From: Diabrotica undecimpunctata
Taxonomy: Eukaryota > Arthropoda > Insecta > Coleoptera > Chrysomelidae
Assembly: GCF_040954645.1 (NCBI RefSeq)
Contig: NC_092807.1
Coordinates: 52,419,481-52,483,480, forward strand
Direction of reading: 5' to 3'
DNA length: 64,000 nucleotides
Position 1 is the stretch's first letter; each line of letters starts with the position of its first letter. The notes under the pieces were generated by a model. That model worked only from the letters and a program-made list of their open reading frames with translations, ran no database searches and was not told the origin of the DNA. Below are positions 21,745-35,229 of this stretch, piece after piece. The position numbers were made by a program, and so were the translations under genes.

Positions 21745-22047
21745 AGTAGATAGGAAGCCACTTTAGTCCACTTTGACATTTGACAACAATTTTTGGTGGA
21801 TGCACCATTTTTTTGGTGAAGCAGTGTATTATGTTACGTTTTATGTCAAATGTCACATATTATGTCACGTTTTCTGTTAAATGTCACATACTAGGTCACG
21901 TTTTATGTCAAATGTCACGTATTGTCACGTCACGTTTGCTACATCACATAAAACGTAACATAAAATGTGATAAAACGTGACCATACGCGCCTCCACCAAA
22001 AGATGGGATCAAAGATCAACGTGGTCTAAAGTGGCTTCCAATCTACT
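21745..22047. mobile_element. short inverted-repeat element (MITE) with internal tandem repeats
   Basis: Ends AGTAGATAGGAAGCCACTTT and AAAGTGGCTTCCAATCTACT are inverted copies (about 33 bp each, with TTTTGGTGGA and its complement further in). The interior (about 21835-21990) is built from imperfect repeats of ATGTCAAATGTCACATA and TATGTCACGTTTT in both orientations. It is non-coding, so mobilisation would need an enzyme from elsewhere. Confidence 0.7.
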
Positions 22048-22049
22048 TT

Positions 22050-22565
22050 TATGATACCCAATCCAGAATTCTAGAGCCCTGTACTAGCGTGTGTAAGTCT
22101 ATACGAGGGGTACCATAGGTTTTTGGTCACTGAATATCTCCAAAAAGTGTTTGTCACCTGTCATCACTAGCACTTCACAGCCAGGCACACTATTTCAGAT
22201 TCACTGCCATAGAGTTTGCATCTTAAGTTTCCATTTTTTTTTTGTTTGAAAAGCTATCTGTTATAAATCGATCCTAATACATGGAGGTGTCCCTTGGCAG
22301 ACGTTCCTTGACAGGTGCATGTCCGTCCATACATTTTGCCATATGCTTGACCGGGTATATTTTTCCAGTGAGAGTTATGTTGTATTCGGATCCATGCTTT
22401 TTTCCGGTTGCGAATGATACTTTTTGGCCATCTTAAGACCGGCTCTGGACCAAATTATTTTGTAATTGATCATTCTTTAACAAGTTCAAAATATATTCCT
22501 CGGTGACTTGACACTTCTACCGATATGACACTGTTATATTTCCTCCAGTATATCAGTATATCCAG
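22050..22565. other. unannotated stretch
   Basis: No gene recognised. The decayed upstream part of the LINE fossil that becomes readable at 22570 may extend into it. Confidence 0.4.
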
Positions 22566-22569
22566 TTCT

Positions 22570-22626
22570 TGAGTATGTGTGCTTCATTGATTATCAAATG
22601 GCGTTCGATAGAATTAAGTACGACGA

Positions 22627-22627
<1 letters not shown>
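22570..22627 (+). pseudogene. LINE RT fossil, left half (interrupted)
   Basis: Reads YVCFIDYQMAFDRIKYDE, equivalent to TCFIDYKKAFDRVKHDKL in the full-length LINE at 4.2-7.5 kb. The reading stops at a (TA)n array and resumes at about 24620 after an inserted RTE. Confidence 0.65.

Positions 22628-22699
<72 letters not shown>
22628..22699. repeat. (TA)n microsatellite, left of RTE
   Basis: About 36 TA units at the 5' edge of the RTE copy. Confidence 0.97.
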
Positions 22700-24588
<1,889 letters not shown>

Positions 24589-24589
24589 T

Positions 24590-25260
24590 AAGAACACTTT
24601 TCAACAATCAGGATAGGACATCCATTGACAGAAGCAATAGAAATAAAGAGAGGAGTACGGCAGAGATACGTACTGTCTCCAATACGCTATATTGTATATT
24701 CAGAACTAATTTACATTCAATGAATTTTGGCTTGAATACTGTTAAACGGCGAACGACTAAGCAATATACGTTACGTAAACGATACCGTCATCTTTGCAGG
24801 AAGTCTAGAAGGACACGTATTAGAAGAATATCAGAGGGAAATGAAAGATTTGGTTCAGATTTTAATTTTAAAAAGACTAAGTATATATTCATCAGTAAAA
24901 ACAAAATTACACCTAGACAACTGTTACTCATTCAAAAACCAATAGAACGAGTCGCCAATTATTGCTATCTGGCCACAAATTTGAATGATCGATAGGAACA
25001 CTCAATGGGGAAAAAGTAAGGATTGAGAAATTGATTGAGATTGATTGAGATACAACTTCCACAACTACTTCCTACAACTTCCGCTTGCTGAGATCTAATT
25101 TTGTCTCCGTTCTTTTGTAGGGAGTAGAATACTCCATATCATTTTGCAGGGTACTGTGCACGGAAAAAGAGGCCCAGGAAGGCGTAGGATATCATGGCTG
25201 TGCAATATCCGAGATTGGTACAATAGCCCTGTTGCTTTGCGCTCAGAAGCTCTGTAATTT
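24590..25260 (+). pseudogene. LINE RT fossil, right half
   Basis: Continues the fossil seen at 22570-22627: LTEAIEIKRGVRQRYVLSP, LNGERLSNIRYVNDTVIFAG (active-site YADD decayed to YVND), KKTKYIFISKNK, PIERVANYCYLAT, then after a gap LQGTVHGKRGPGRRRISWL and CNIRDWYN. It matches the C-terminal part of the 4.2-7.5 kb LINE family. Stops and frameshifts are common, and the C-terminal middle portion is missing. Confidence 0.7.
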
Positions 25261-25677
25261 CAATGTAAACAAGTCTGCACCTTTTTAAGTTTGAAGATAG
25301 AACTTTTTTGCTACACCTTTGATGTAGTATTACTGGCAATGGCGTTTTGTAAGATAATTTTAAATATGATTATATAACAAGTAATACATCATTTGAAATT
25401 TCTTTCACCCAATATTTTCCTAAATGGCTGTGCGATTCTGTTGAGGCGTTTTAATATTGCAACCATTCAATGTTAGATGACAACAGTGGCAATTTAATAA
25501 TTTCAGCTTTTATAGAAAACCCTCGATAGTTCAATTTACTTTTCAGGCTACCCACGTTCTGATAGAATTCATTCTTTATTGACATCGGTCAAAAACATGA
25601 CGTCATTGAGTTTTCTTAATGACAATAGTATACACACTCAGTCAGCGCCACTCAGTATAATTCTAGAAATAATAAAT

Positions 25678-26275
25678 AGTACATGATTCCACTACAGGAT
25701 CACTACGTGTATAATGTAGTTAATCAAACTCAGACTTTTACATATATTTAAAGTTAGAAGAATACATTGATAATAGGTTGCCAGTCAAAAAGTGGCCGCA
25801 AATATTTTTGAATTCAATTAAATTAAGAAAAATTAATAGTAATTAATTTTTTAACAAAAATTTTATTTCGTTAATTTTTTTTAAATAAAATAAGCTGCTC
25901 TTGTATATGCATGTTTTTTATATCAAATTAAAGCTAATTTTTTTCTTAATATGATGATATACGGTTGCCTGAGAAGAAATGGTCGCAAATTAGGGTTGCC
26001 AGCTGTTAAAAACTCGAGGTATCAAAGATAAAGTAAAAGACAGCTAGCGCGCAACGCTACTAGTTTGAAATGTCACTTATGTGAGTTTTTAAAGCATGCG
26101 TTGAAAGGTATCTAATAATAAACATATTATTATTTGTCAAACCAGTGTCGTTGCTCGCTAACTGTATTTTCTCCTAATTCTCATAATTTTAAATGTATGT
26201 AAAAATGTGAGTTTGATTAACTACATTATAAACGTAGTGATCTTGCAATGGGATCGTATACTAAAAGAGTTATTC
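25678..26275. mobile_element. inverted-repeat element (~600 bp, non-coding)
   Basis: About 80-bp inverted arms: 25678-25760 and 26185-26275 share AGATCACTACG-like sequence, ATAATGTAGTTAATCAAACT and TTTTTACATA, with scattered mismatches. The interior is AT-rich without an ORF. Superfamily unknown. Confidence 0.6.
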
Positions 26276-26279
26276 TTTC

Positions 26280-28990
26280 ACTGGGATTAAATTAAAGATA
26301 TTTTTCATTATTTTAAATAGCACAACAGATTCACACACAAATCTAGAATGACACTAAGAGTGATATCAAATCTTTCGAATAACATATTACTTGTCATATT
26401 ATCTGAATCACTAAAACATTCAAACTGTAAACATATGTGTATTAATTCAATTATCAAAACATTTATAACTTTCATTGTTCAGAAAACATTCGGGAGAGGA
26501 ATTTTACATGCGCGCAGTGTATATTTGTAAAATAGGAAATAATCTGACGAAATTAAGACAATAGTTGACTGAAGCATCCACAAATTCAACAATAAAAAGT
26601 GTGCTTGTTAGAGTGTTACTGATAATCACGGAGACGTTTAAGTTGAAATAAGGAAAAATCTTATAATTTCCACGATATCGATTTTTAAGTAAATTTAACA
26701 TATACATATGCATATTCATATCCTTAAGATTTTATTTCGGCACTTTCTCCAGTGTTTTAACTAGAAATTTAAACAGAAATACAAAAAATACATTTCCCTT
26801 AAAATGATAAATGTAAAATTCGATCTACATATAGTAATTTTATGGCAAAAATTTAAAGTGGATATAGTTGAAATGGAGGATAGGATATATTCAATGATTC
26901 ATTACATTTACTTATGAAATGGCAGTGTGAAAATATAACAATAATATTATTATATTTTTCTATATATATACACAAAGAAGAAATCTATCACATTTAAAGA
27001 ATATTAATTAGAAATTTAATAGCTAATTAAGTTAATAGCCTCACATCTACAATTTAATGGTTAGAGATATGCAGTTGCGGTTGCTATATGTTCAACACAA
27101 TTGGGATCTTTTCCTTAAACAAAAAGCTTTGAAAGTTTACAGGTTGGTATCGTTTACCCTAATTAAATATTTTTTTAAATTTAGATCTGCTACAACAAAA
27201 CTATAATTCAAAAAGCTAAACACGAAGTAAATGCTAAAGAATTGTTCTTTTGCTGTTAAATATATTCTAACATTTTAAGCTAGTGTTTGTAGATCTGTAC
27301 AGAGTGGTTGACGATGGGCGATCAAATCAAATCAATCATCAACCATTAATAATTGCAGCTTGTGATGTAACTAAAAACCTTGTAGGTGGTAATAGAGCTA
27401 TTGACTACCTTTTTTTTCCATAGTTTGTAATGTCCTAAATTGCTGATTTAAATTGCGTTTTATTATATTTTCTATATATTTTCTGTTCTAACTTAATATT
27501 TTCTTTGGCTACCACTCTCGATTTCTACGACTTATTGACAGTATTATAGCTATAGTAAATATTCCATTTAATTAATTTGCCTTGTCTTCTACTTCTATAC
27601 TATGCAATATTAGTTTTACTCTTTGTTTTTCAGGGGTTTTAGGAGAAATAATTTACAGTGCTATTATTTTGTTCTATTTTTGCATTATGACTGGTCAAAT
27701 TTATAAATATTCTTGGTCGTATTACTGTTTTTCAATTCTCTATGTTCTCTACAGAAGTTTAGTCTCTAAGTAATTTTAAAAATTATTAAAAATATCAAAA
27801 CTTAATACAATACAAAATATATTTTATTTACTCTCATGCCTAGTCTGTTCACGATCTGTAACAATCTTCTCTTGAATACTAAAAAATCATTCGGACATAC
27901 AGATCTTCAAAAACCTGAATTCATGGCCGTGTTGTAGATATTTACCTTGTTAAATTAAATTATTTTACGAAGACGGAAAAACTTGTGTACCGGAGTCAAA
28001 TACCACAACTTACAAATGCGCACATTTTGCCGCCTGTAATTTACTTTCATTAACAACCAGAACGTGTACTCAGTTTTTTACTGGCTAAAGACTTTTAAAA
28101 TAAACTAAAAATATCCCGTTAAATCCGAGACAGTAATTCAATTATTTTGTAACAATAATAACAGATAAATAGTAAAAAAAACCATCTGTGTGCAACAGTG
28201 CAAAAAAATTGCACTGTAAGAAAGTGTAAAGACTCAGAAAAAGATTTTTACATCTACAATTTCTACTATAGGAAAGATTTTATTAAAAAGTACATTTTTA
28301 AAAAGATATTTTTTATCCAAATTGGTCCGTAACTAGATTTGTCAAATTACCATAATTTAGAATTACTTTACGTAAAATTATTCGATTATCTTACTCGAAA
28401 CAATAACTAAACTGGTTAGGGTTAAAATTCTTCGAAAAATTTTTTTTAAGGAAGCAAAATTAGTTGCGAGATTAGTTTTGTTTTACATCCGCAACTGCAC
28501 ATACATTAGATTTGTTTAAACTTCATATTATTACAAAAAACATTACAATTTCACATAAACTGGACCAAAGAATTATATTGTGTGAAAAATAGATTCAAAT
28601 CCTTTCTGTTATGTTTCATATTTAACCGTAGTACCTCTTTGAGTTTAATGTTAAATTGGAAGTTACCCAAATACTTAAAGTTTCTTGAAATCAAATGTTA
28701 TATGAAATATAAACTTTTTAAAAGAGCAAAAAAATTATTTATTTTTCAGTTTTTAATAATAAAATCGGTAAAAGTTCCGCTCCTTAAGAAATAGAAAAGA
28801 AAATGCACAAAGAATATCCGAACATTTTATAAAAAGTAAAACTCTCAAGTTATTCATACTTTCACAATTTTGTTAGACGGTGGGTCATATAGTAGACCAA
28901 TTGTATTTGATTTCCCAAATTATAACATAATTAACATGGTCAGTGGTATAGTTGAAATAATACCTATTCAAAGACTTGCAATTGATACGA
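26280..28990. other. long unannotated AT-rich stretch
   Basis: 2.7 kb without a recognisable gene, RNA or inverted-repeat element. Open frames are short and of low complexity. Confidence 0.5.
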
Positions 28991-29038
28991 ATATCGTTTG
29001 TATCGAACCGATACAGATAAACTTACTCAAGTCTTAAG

Positions 29039-29039
<1 letters not shown>

Positions 29040-29097
<58 letters not shown>
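29040..29097. repeat. (TA)n microsatellite
   Basis: About 29 TA units at the 3' edge of the pogo relic. Confidence 0.97.
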
Positions 29098-29099
<2 letters not shown>

Positions 29100-29107
29100 A
29101 TTCAATT

Positions 29108-29465
29108 TGCTATATATAAAATTGGAAGAAGTCTGTCATTTTTGACTGCTTTAAATTGTCCAGTATTCTATCTATCATATTTTTCATTTGGATAAAGTTT
29201 CTTACCATGTTTAAAGCACTTTCCACATCTTGTCTATTAGGACCTTCTTATTATTAGGTGTGAATAGTCAACCACCTACACGGACACTTTGGCCGGGCCA
29301 AAAACGTAAAACAACACGGTTTTCGATCTTATTTTCTCTCGTTATAACCAAATTTGCCTCTCTATAGACGGTTACAGTTCAATAGAAGTTTCACGGTATA
29401 TCTAATGTACCTCGTTATAAGCGAAACCTCGTAATAACCGTGTTCGTTATAGAGGGAGTATACTG
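29108..29465 (-). pseudogene. pogo/Tigger-like element relic
   Basis: The right end reads TAACCGTGTTCGTTATAGAG then GGAGTATACTG and is followed by TA. Read inward this is CAGTATACTCCCTCTATAAC, the pogo/Tigger type of terminus. On the minus strand an open piece (29247-29111) reads QDVESALNMVRNFIQMKNMI and ends KQSKMTDFFQFYI, the C-terminus with TDFF typical of pogo transposases. The whole catalytic part is missing between terminus and C-terminus, so this is an internal deletion derivative. The other terminus is not seen; a (TA)n array begins there. Confidence 0.62.
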
Positions 29466-29699
29466 TATAAATCAAAGGTAATTACAGACCGCGGAAACGT
29501 CATAAATTTTTAAAACGAAATCGCAAAAAACAAAATAGCGGATGTGACATGGCGTATTGTAAATATATTTATTGTAGTTGATATTTGATATCCTGGAATT
29601 TTTTAAGTTGTTAATAAAGAAAAGAAATAAAATATATATTTCGCGTATAATATAAACACATTTTTATTTTATAAACAAAAATTCAATTCAGTATCAGAA

Positions 29700-31190
29700 T
29701 CGCAATGAATATCAGACTCAGTTCCTGAAGATCCACTATCGAAACTATGTAGCTGGTTTCTCATCCATAATTGCATAAGGAACTGTTGGAGGTTTAAAAA
29801 TAATTCTATGACTTTTGACAATACTGATATATCTAATCATCAACCGATTAAAAATGTCTTCCATTATATGTTCTCTTGAGCATTTTAGCGAGAAATCTTC
29901 ACGAAATCTTTTAATGTATTTATTTCGTACTTCCTAAGCTTACCCAGATAATTGTCCAATTGGTAACAAAGCAGAAGATATAATTTCTGGACCATGAATT
30001 AATATTTTATGAAAATAAGTCGGCATGTAATACCATGGATATATTTCTGCAAATTTCCACGCAGTTTCTAAAGCATATACTCGAAAATTGTCATATTTAA
30101 TATTATGACTTGAAATTTCTTGTACATGAAACTGAGTGATTCACGAATCAGAAACGCCTGTTATTGTAGCTGATATAGTTGAGTTTTTTAAAAAACGTCG
30201 AGCTTTATTTCGTCGTTAGTACTTCCGTAACCAGGCTTTGGGCGATCGACAATTATTAGTCTTAAATGCAAACGAAATCCCTTTTGAATAATTCTTTTGC
30301 ATTCTTCCATAATATTTTTCTCCTCTTCAGTACGTGCTTGCCATTTCTTAATTTTGAGTCTATATAACAAATCCAAGCAGCATTCAAAAAAACGTATGCA
30401 GGCGTCCATAAAATTCCAAATCGCAAACTAGTTTCAGAAATTTCTTTCTGAAAAATATCATTTATATTGTTGAAATCCTTGGATGCAGCTCCACACAAAA
30501 AAACATAGATTTCGTATCTGTCACCGCACTTCAAACATTTTTGTCTATCATCGTAAACATTGACTTGTATTTTACGCAAATCTCCATTTCATGTATTAGT
30601 GTTATGAAAGGAACTAGCACATCCACCTGTTGTTCGATGTCATTGACTTCACTGACTGTCCACTTAACACTTTCATGCAAAAACTGTAGTTTTATTGGTC
30701 TACAAAAACGTAGAGATAATGATCTAGGGATCTTCCAAGCAACAATTTCATTTGAATCATTACTGTCCTTACACACGAGCAGTAATGGTACAAGAGAATT
30801 CATCTGATTTGCCATCTTCCATAATCTTTTGCTTGTAAATACTTTGTCCAGTACTCCCGTCACGACCCCACTTACAAATAAGATGCATATTTTTTACGTA
30901 TTCTACAGACCAAGTGTCCAAAAACGTCTACGTGAAGAAATAAAATACGTTCTACTGTATGATCTAATAAAGCCTGCAATTTAACTTCCGCACGACTTTC
31001 TGTGATTGTAATGTTAGTGCGTGGTGGATAACAACGGTTTTTTGCTTTTAACACGTTTTCATAAGATGTAAATGATTTGCAATTGTTTTATTTGGCTACT
31101 TTTCTTCTTCCTTGATAGGTATGTTTTGAAAACTTATATTTGAGTAAAACCGAAAGTGCAGCATGGTCAGATAATGTTCTTTCAGCTTCT
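29700..31190 (-). pseudogene. Transib transposase fossil (RAG1-core-like)
   Basis: Read on the minus strand with several frameshifts. N-terminal: SEAERTLSDHAALSVLLKYK and YENVLKAKNRCYPPRT, then AEVKLQALLDHTVERI. Near 30860: KWGRDGSTGQSIYKQ, the block with the first catalytic Asp. Then FCRPIKLQFLHESVKWTVSE, a zinc-type FLCGAASKDFNNI, RPKPGYGSTNDEI, and near 30030-29930 MPTYFHKILIHGPEII, LPIGQLSG and VRNKYIKRFREDF. The last block corresponds to the RAG1 C-terminal region (HKTLAH...NKLFRRFRK) holding the third catalytic residue. Here LSEEAQE-type sequence has become LSG-stop-A-stop, so that Glu is lost. Transib elements are the transposon family from which RAG1 arose. I could not find terminal repeats. 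Confidence 0.68.
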
Positions 31191-31344
31191 GATGTACATG
31201 CTGTTCTCTATTTAAACGCTCTAGTTGGAGTAGTCGACCTTATAGTATAATAACTTTTAGCTTTTGAAGCGTCTATGTATCCTGATAAACGAAGAAACAA
31301 CTGCGATTAAATGTCTCATTTTTTGATTTTAGAACCACTGCCTA

Positions 31345-31500
31345 TATCGAGCGAAAAATATAAGGATTTAGAAGAACTGGCAAAATTCCAATATTGCTGC
31401 TGAAAGATTTTTCTCTAACCTTAAGCACAGTGACGAACCCAAAACAAAGAAGTAACTTGAAGCATTGGAAAGAATCTTTAATAAGTTTTATACAATTCAG
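31345..31500 (+). pseudogene. hAT transposase C-terminal relic
   Basis: ISSEKYKDLEELAKF and, one frame away, SNIAAERFFSNLKH resemble the C-terminal dimerisation motif of hAT transposases (LPxSNAxxERxFSxL). Short and frameshifted. Confidence 0.4.
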
Positions 31501-31734
31501 ATTAAAATATTGATTTAAATACGATTGTGGTTTTAATATTTTTCCTTTTTTTCAAGCTTACCATAGGAAACTATGCCATAACTTCACGTAAAATACCCTT
31601 TTTTCCTTCTTCTTTTTGGTAGTAACTAAAGAAATTGTTTTAGCAACTTATGAAAATGAGGCCAGAAAATGGGTTTTAATATATTTTGGTTTATAATCAA
31701 CTAGTGCATCAACAACAACAACAAACGTCTCGAA

Positions 31735-31925
31735 GATGGTAGATGGAACAAAGAAGTCGGAAACTGGCGACAGTACGATGCGAAGAGACAAAGAGGAAGA
31801 CCTCAAATGCGCTGGAGCGACGATATCAAAAGAGTCGCAGGACCAATATGTGGAAACGCCTAGCACACAACAGGGATGAATGGCGAGAAATGGGAGAGGA
31901 TAGACAAGCAAAAAGATGAGACGAG
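31735..31925 (+). pseudogene. RTE C-terminal relic
   Basis: RLEDGRWNKEVGNWRQYDAK, RQRGRPQMRWSDDIKRVAG and, shifted, WRE-type sequence match the end of the RTE ORF (compare GRPPTRWPDDIKRF at 10.6 kb). About 60 codons remain. Confidence 0.6.
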
Positions 31926-31929
31926 TAAT

Positions 31930-34476
31930 TGTATGGAATTGACTGAAGCCTAAACCGGCACCAGTCTTCAGTACCTCCGGTCTTCAGTAAATTGAGAATA
32001 CTGGATATATATTCATAAATAGATTTTTTTCAAAATTTATAATTGAACCCTGATATAATGATCACTTCTTGAACATGATTTTATCATATTTTTTAGAAGA
32101 TCGATATAGTGTTTCAGTAAATCAGTAAATTGAAGTTGAAATCAGTAGATCTACTGAAAAATCAGTAAACCTGGTAACCTTGCGAGAGGTAGTAATGGGC
32201 AACGTACAAGCACCAAAACATGATGGTCACATCGAAACTGGCTTCACTTGCGAAGGTTTATTAAATGAGCGTTACATGTCCTCTCTCTTTCCTTGTCTAA
32301 GGTTTCATAATTCTGACTTAGCCACTTCTTTCCTCTGGCCCTTCATATATAAAATATTCAGTAAATATAATACTAATTCAAATGTTTACGAGCAAACACT
32401 ATTCTTGTCACTCGGTGACGCCTAAAGAACTTTGGACCACTAGTTGGTTGGTCTTTTCCTCACTTTGGCTTAACTGCCAACGTACCTTCAACTTCCTTCT
32501 TTTGTGCCTCGAGCTTCGCGAAATTGATTTTTGATTAACAGTTACGTTAAGTGTCGATTTCTGAAGGAAGTGAAAACAATAAACTTGTCATCAGTATCGA
32601 AGTCTTAAATTTTCAATCACTTCTACACCTTTGTTCGTTGCTGTTAGTTTATCAAACTCGCCACTCTGTTCTCTGTACATAGAACGGCTGACATTTAATC
32701 TCGCGACATATTGATAATGTCTCAAAAATAAAAATGGTCCATTGGTCCAAATATACCACAACTCTCCAACAATTGCCAAATATAACAAAATTAAAGTAGA
32801 GGCAAAGAAAAGGCAATGCTTTATTCAATCATTCACATATCTTTGAAGCGAATCTAGACATCAAAATGAATGAATTAACAATGTAGGTAAATAAAATAAA
32901 ACGAGATTTTATACAGAATAGTTTTGAGTAACATTATTAAAATTAGGTAGTGACTCTTTTTTAATTTCCTGGAGGATATTTTTATTAGAGCCTTATAATG
33001 ATTCTGTTTTCAGAGGCTTTAAAGTTAATTAAATAATATCTTTTAATTTAGTTTAAAAGTAAGATGCAATTCTCGTAGATATTTTGAGACGTGGAAATTG
33101 GATAATTTTGCTAAAATTAGTATTGGTCCAATTTATGTGAATTTTTTTATAATTTTATAACTAAAAATGAAATTCTCATGAGTAATCTGAAAATACAATT
33201 ACAGTTATTTATTTATTTTAGACATTCTACTAACTTGATATTACTATAAAAATGATACAGTACATCTTCCAATAATGAGTCTATAAAATGCAATTCTGGG
33301 TGTCACCACTACTAAATTTGTAAAAAGAGGTATTGAATTAATCTTTATTGTAATATATACTTTTAAAACATACTTTTTGGTTAAGCATAGAAGATGTGAA
33401 GCTATTTTTGTCTGCAACCAACACAATTTTTATGCTATTCATATTTAAAATGTTACATATGAATATTCATTTCATATCATCAATGTCAGCAGTAAATAAG
33501 ACGCTTTGTTTTTTTTTTTAAATTATTTCTTACACTAATAATACATTTTACCCTTTACCTATACATACTCACTAATAAGTAAATTAGATCTAATTATTTC
33601 GGTTACTTAATTTCTTGACTTCAGATGCTACTGATTTATCAAAGCAGGTTTTTAAAGATTTTACTGATCGAAATCCAATAATTGTTATACGGGAATATTC
33701 ATGATCCGTAATTCAATCGACTTATAGTATTGAATAAAATTAATTCGTAATTAAAATAATAGATAATGTCTTATTTTCATACGTATTACAATACAAAATA
33801 TATGAGTTGAATGGCGAAGGTCTACTAAGCGATCAGTGAAAAGAAAGTGATGGAGGCGACCGTCAGTCAATCGATGAATCTCGTACGTTCGCTTCATAGC
33901 ATTAGTATAAGAACATTTCTGTCTGCAATTAGTGATTTTGCTACTATGAATAGGTCCACAAAAACTAGGCGTAAAAGACCACACATTGGATAGTCAGGCA
34001 GGACAAAATCGTTTTCTGTTGTAAAATTTTGTCAAAAGATAATATACTTAAATCAAATGAAAGGACCTTTATAGCTTTGAGTGATTAATTAAATTTTAGC
34101 TATATCCCTTAATTTATGTAATACATATATTACGAGCTTAATAAATATTACTTACCTAAATTTTTTAAGCTATGTATATTCCTATGCAAATAAAAAGATA
34201 TAAGAGTTGTTTTCCAGTAAAAAAAGTCCGTGTAACCTTCTGATTTAGGTCTACTGTTAGGTTTTTCAGGTTGCGCAAGGTTCATGTAAGGGAATCTAAA
34301 ATATGCATTCCATCTGCCGTTCACCATGGCCGAGTAATTCAACAAGCTGTTTGCTTTGCAAGTTGTAGAAGGTACAGTGGTAAAAATTTGAATTCAGTTT
34401 CGCCAGGTAGGAAATGTTATTTGGGATGTCAAATGCGCCAAATAGACTGACTGCATCCTCAAGAATCACCACTTGA

Positions 34477-34480
<4 letters not shown>
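31930..34480. other. long unannotated AT-rich stretch
   Basis: No gene recognised. A frame on the minus strand at 34345-34148 ends at a GTAAGT donor and could be an isolated exon, but it has no recognisable domain. Confidence 0.45.

Positions 34481-34481
<1 letters not shown>

Positions 34482-34548
<67 letters not shown>
34482..34548. repeat. (TA)n microsatellite
   Basis: About 33 TA units. Confidence 0.97.
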
Positions 34549-34554
<6 letters not shown>

Positions 34555-34725
34555 TGGAATAAACTTAAATTCATATAGTTGACAGTTTATTTCTTGTTTT
34601 TCATATTCTTTAATGTTTTTTTACGTATTACTATGTAAATAGTTAATTACTAATAACATAGGTTCAATCAGCAACACAAAACAAAATATACTTACACTTA
34701 TTGAAAAACTACTCTATTTTGGCTT

Positions 34726-34950
34726 TAAATTCATGTAATGTCCATTGTGAGATATTCTTCAGTGTGTTTTATATTATGCTATAGTGTTTCAGTGACATTT
34801 AGGTCAGGACTGTTAGAAGGAAAAGAAACGACATTTATATTGTGATTTGCAAACCAGTTGTTTGTGTTTCTGGTCGTATGACAGGCCTCATCGTCCCGCT
34901 GAAAAATATAATTCCTGCCAGCATTTAATTTCACAATATTTGTTAGTATT
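34726..34950 (-). pseudogene. Tc1 transposase C-terminal relic
   Basis: Minus strand reads NAGRNYIFQRDDEACHTTRN, NWFANHNINVVSFPSNSPDL, NVTETL, stop, HNIKHTEEY. It matches the Tc1 segment from the second catalytic Asp (YIFQQDNAPCHT-type) through SPDLNPIENL with the third Glu retained in TETL. The N-terminus and termini are absent. Not related closely enough to the 1.7-2.6 kb copy to be the same family. Confidence 0.68.
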
Positions 34951-35229
34951 TTATATAAGAAGATACGATAAGAAGTGAAAACGACTATACCACATTCACA
35001 TTGATTGCGTGTATTAGAAATTGGCGATCTCTCTATTCAGATTGTTTTGATATGCGAACTAGTTAATTTATAAATGGCTAACTTAGACAGACGTCTTTAG
35101 GGAACGATATGTGGTGGCTTCTAATAAACGTTCTGAGTAAGTTCATTTACATATTTTTGATCTAGAGAGAACTATTCTGGACAATCAGATTAAAAAGCAG
35201 TTTAACACTTTCCACAGTCAATTCCGTTC

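Noticed and set aside
34148..34345. Possible isolated host exon (minus strand) ending at GTAAGT
   Set aside because: No recognisable domain and no partner exon; chance ORFs of this length are common here.
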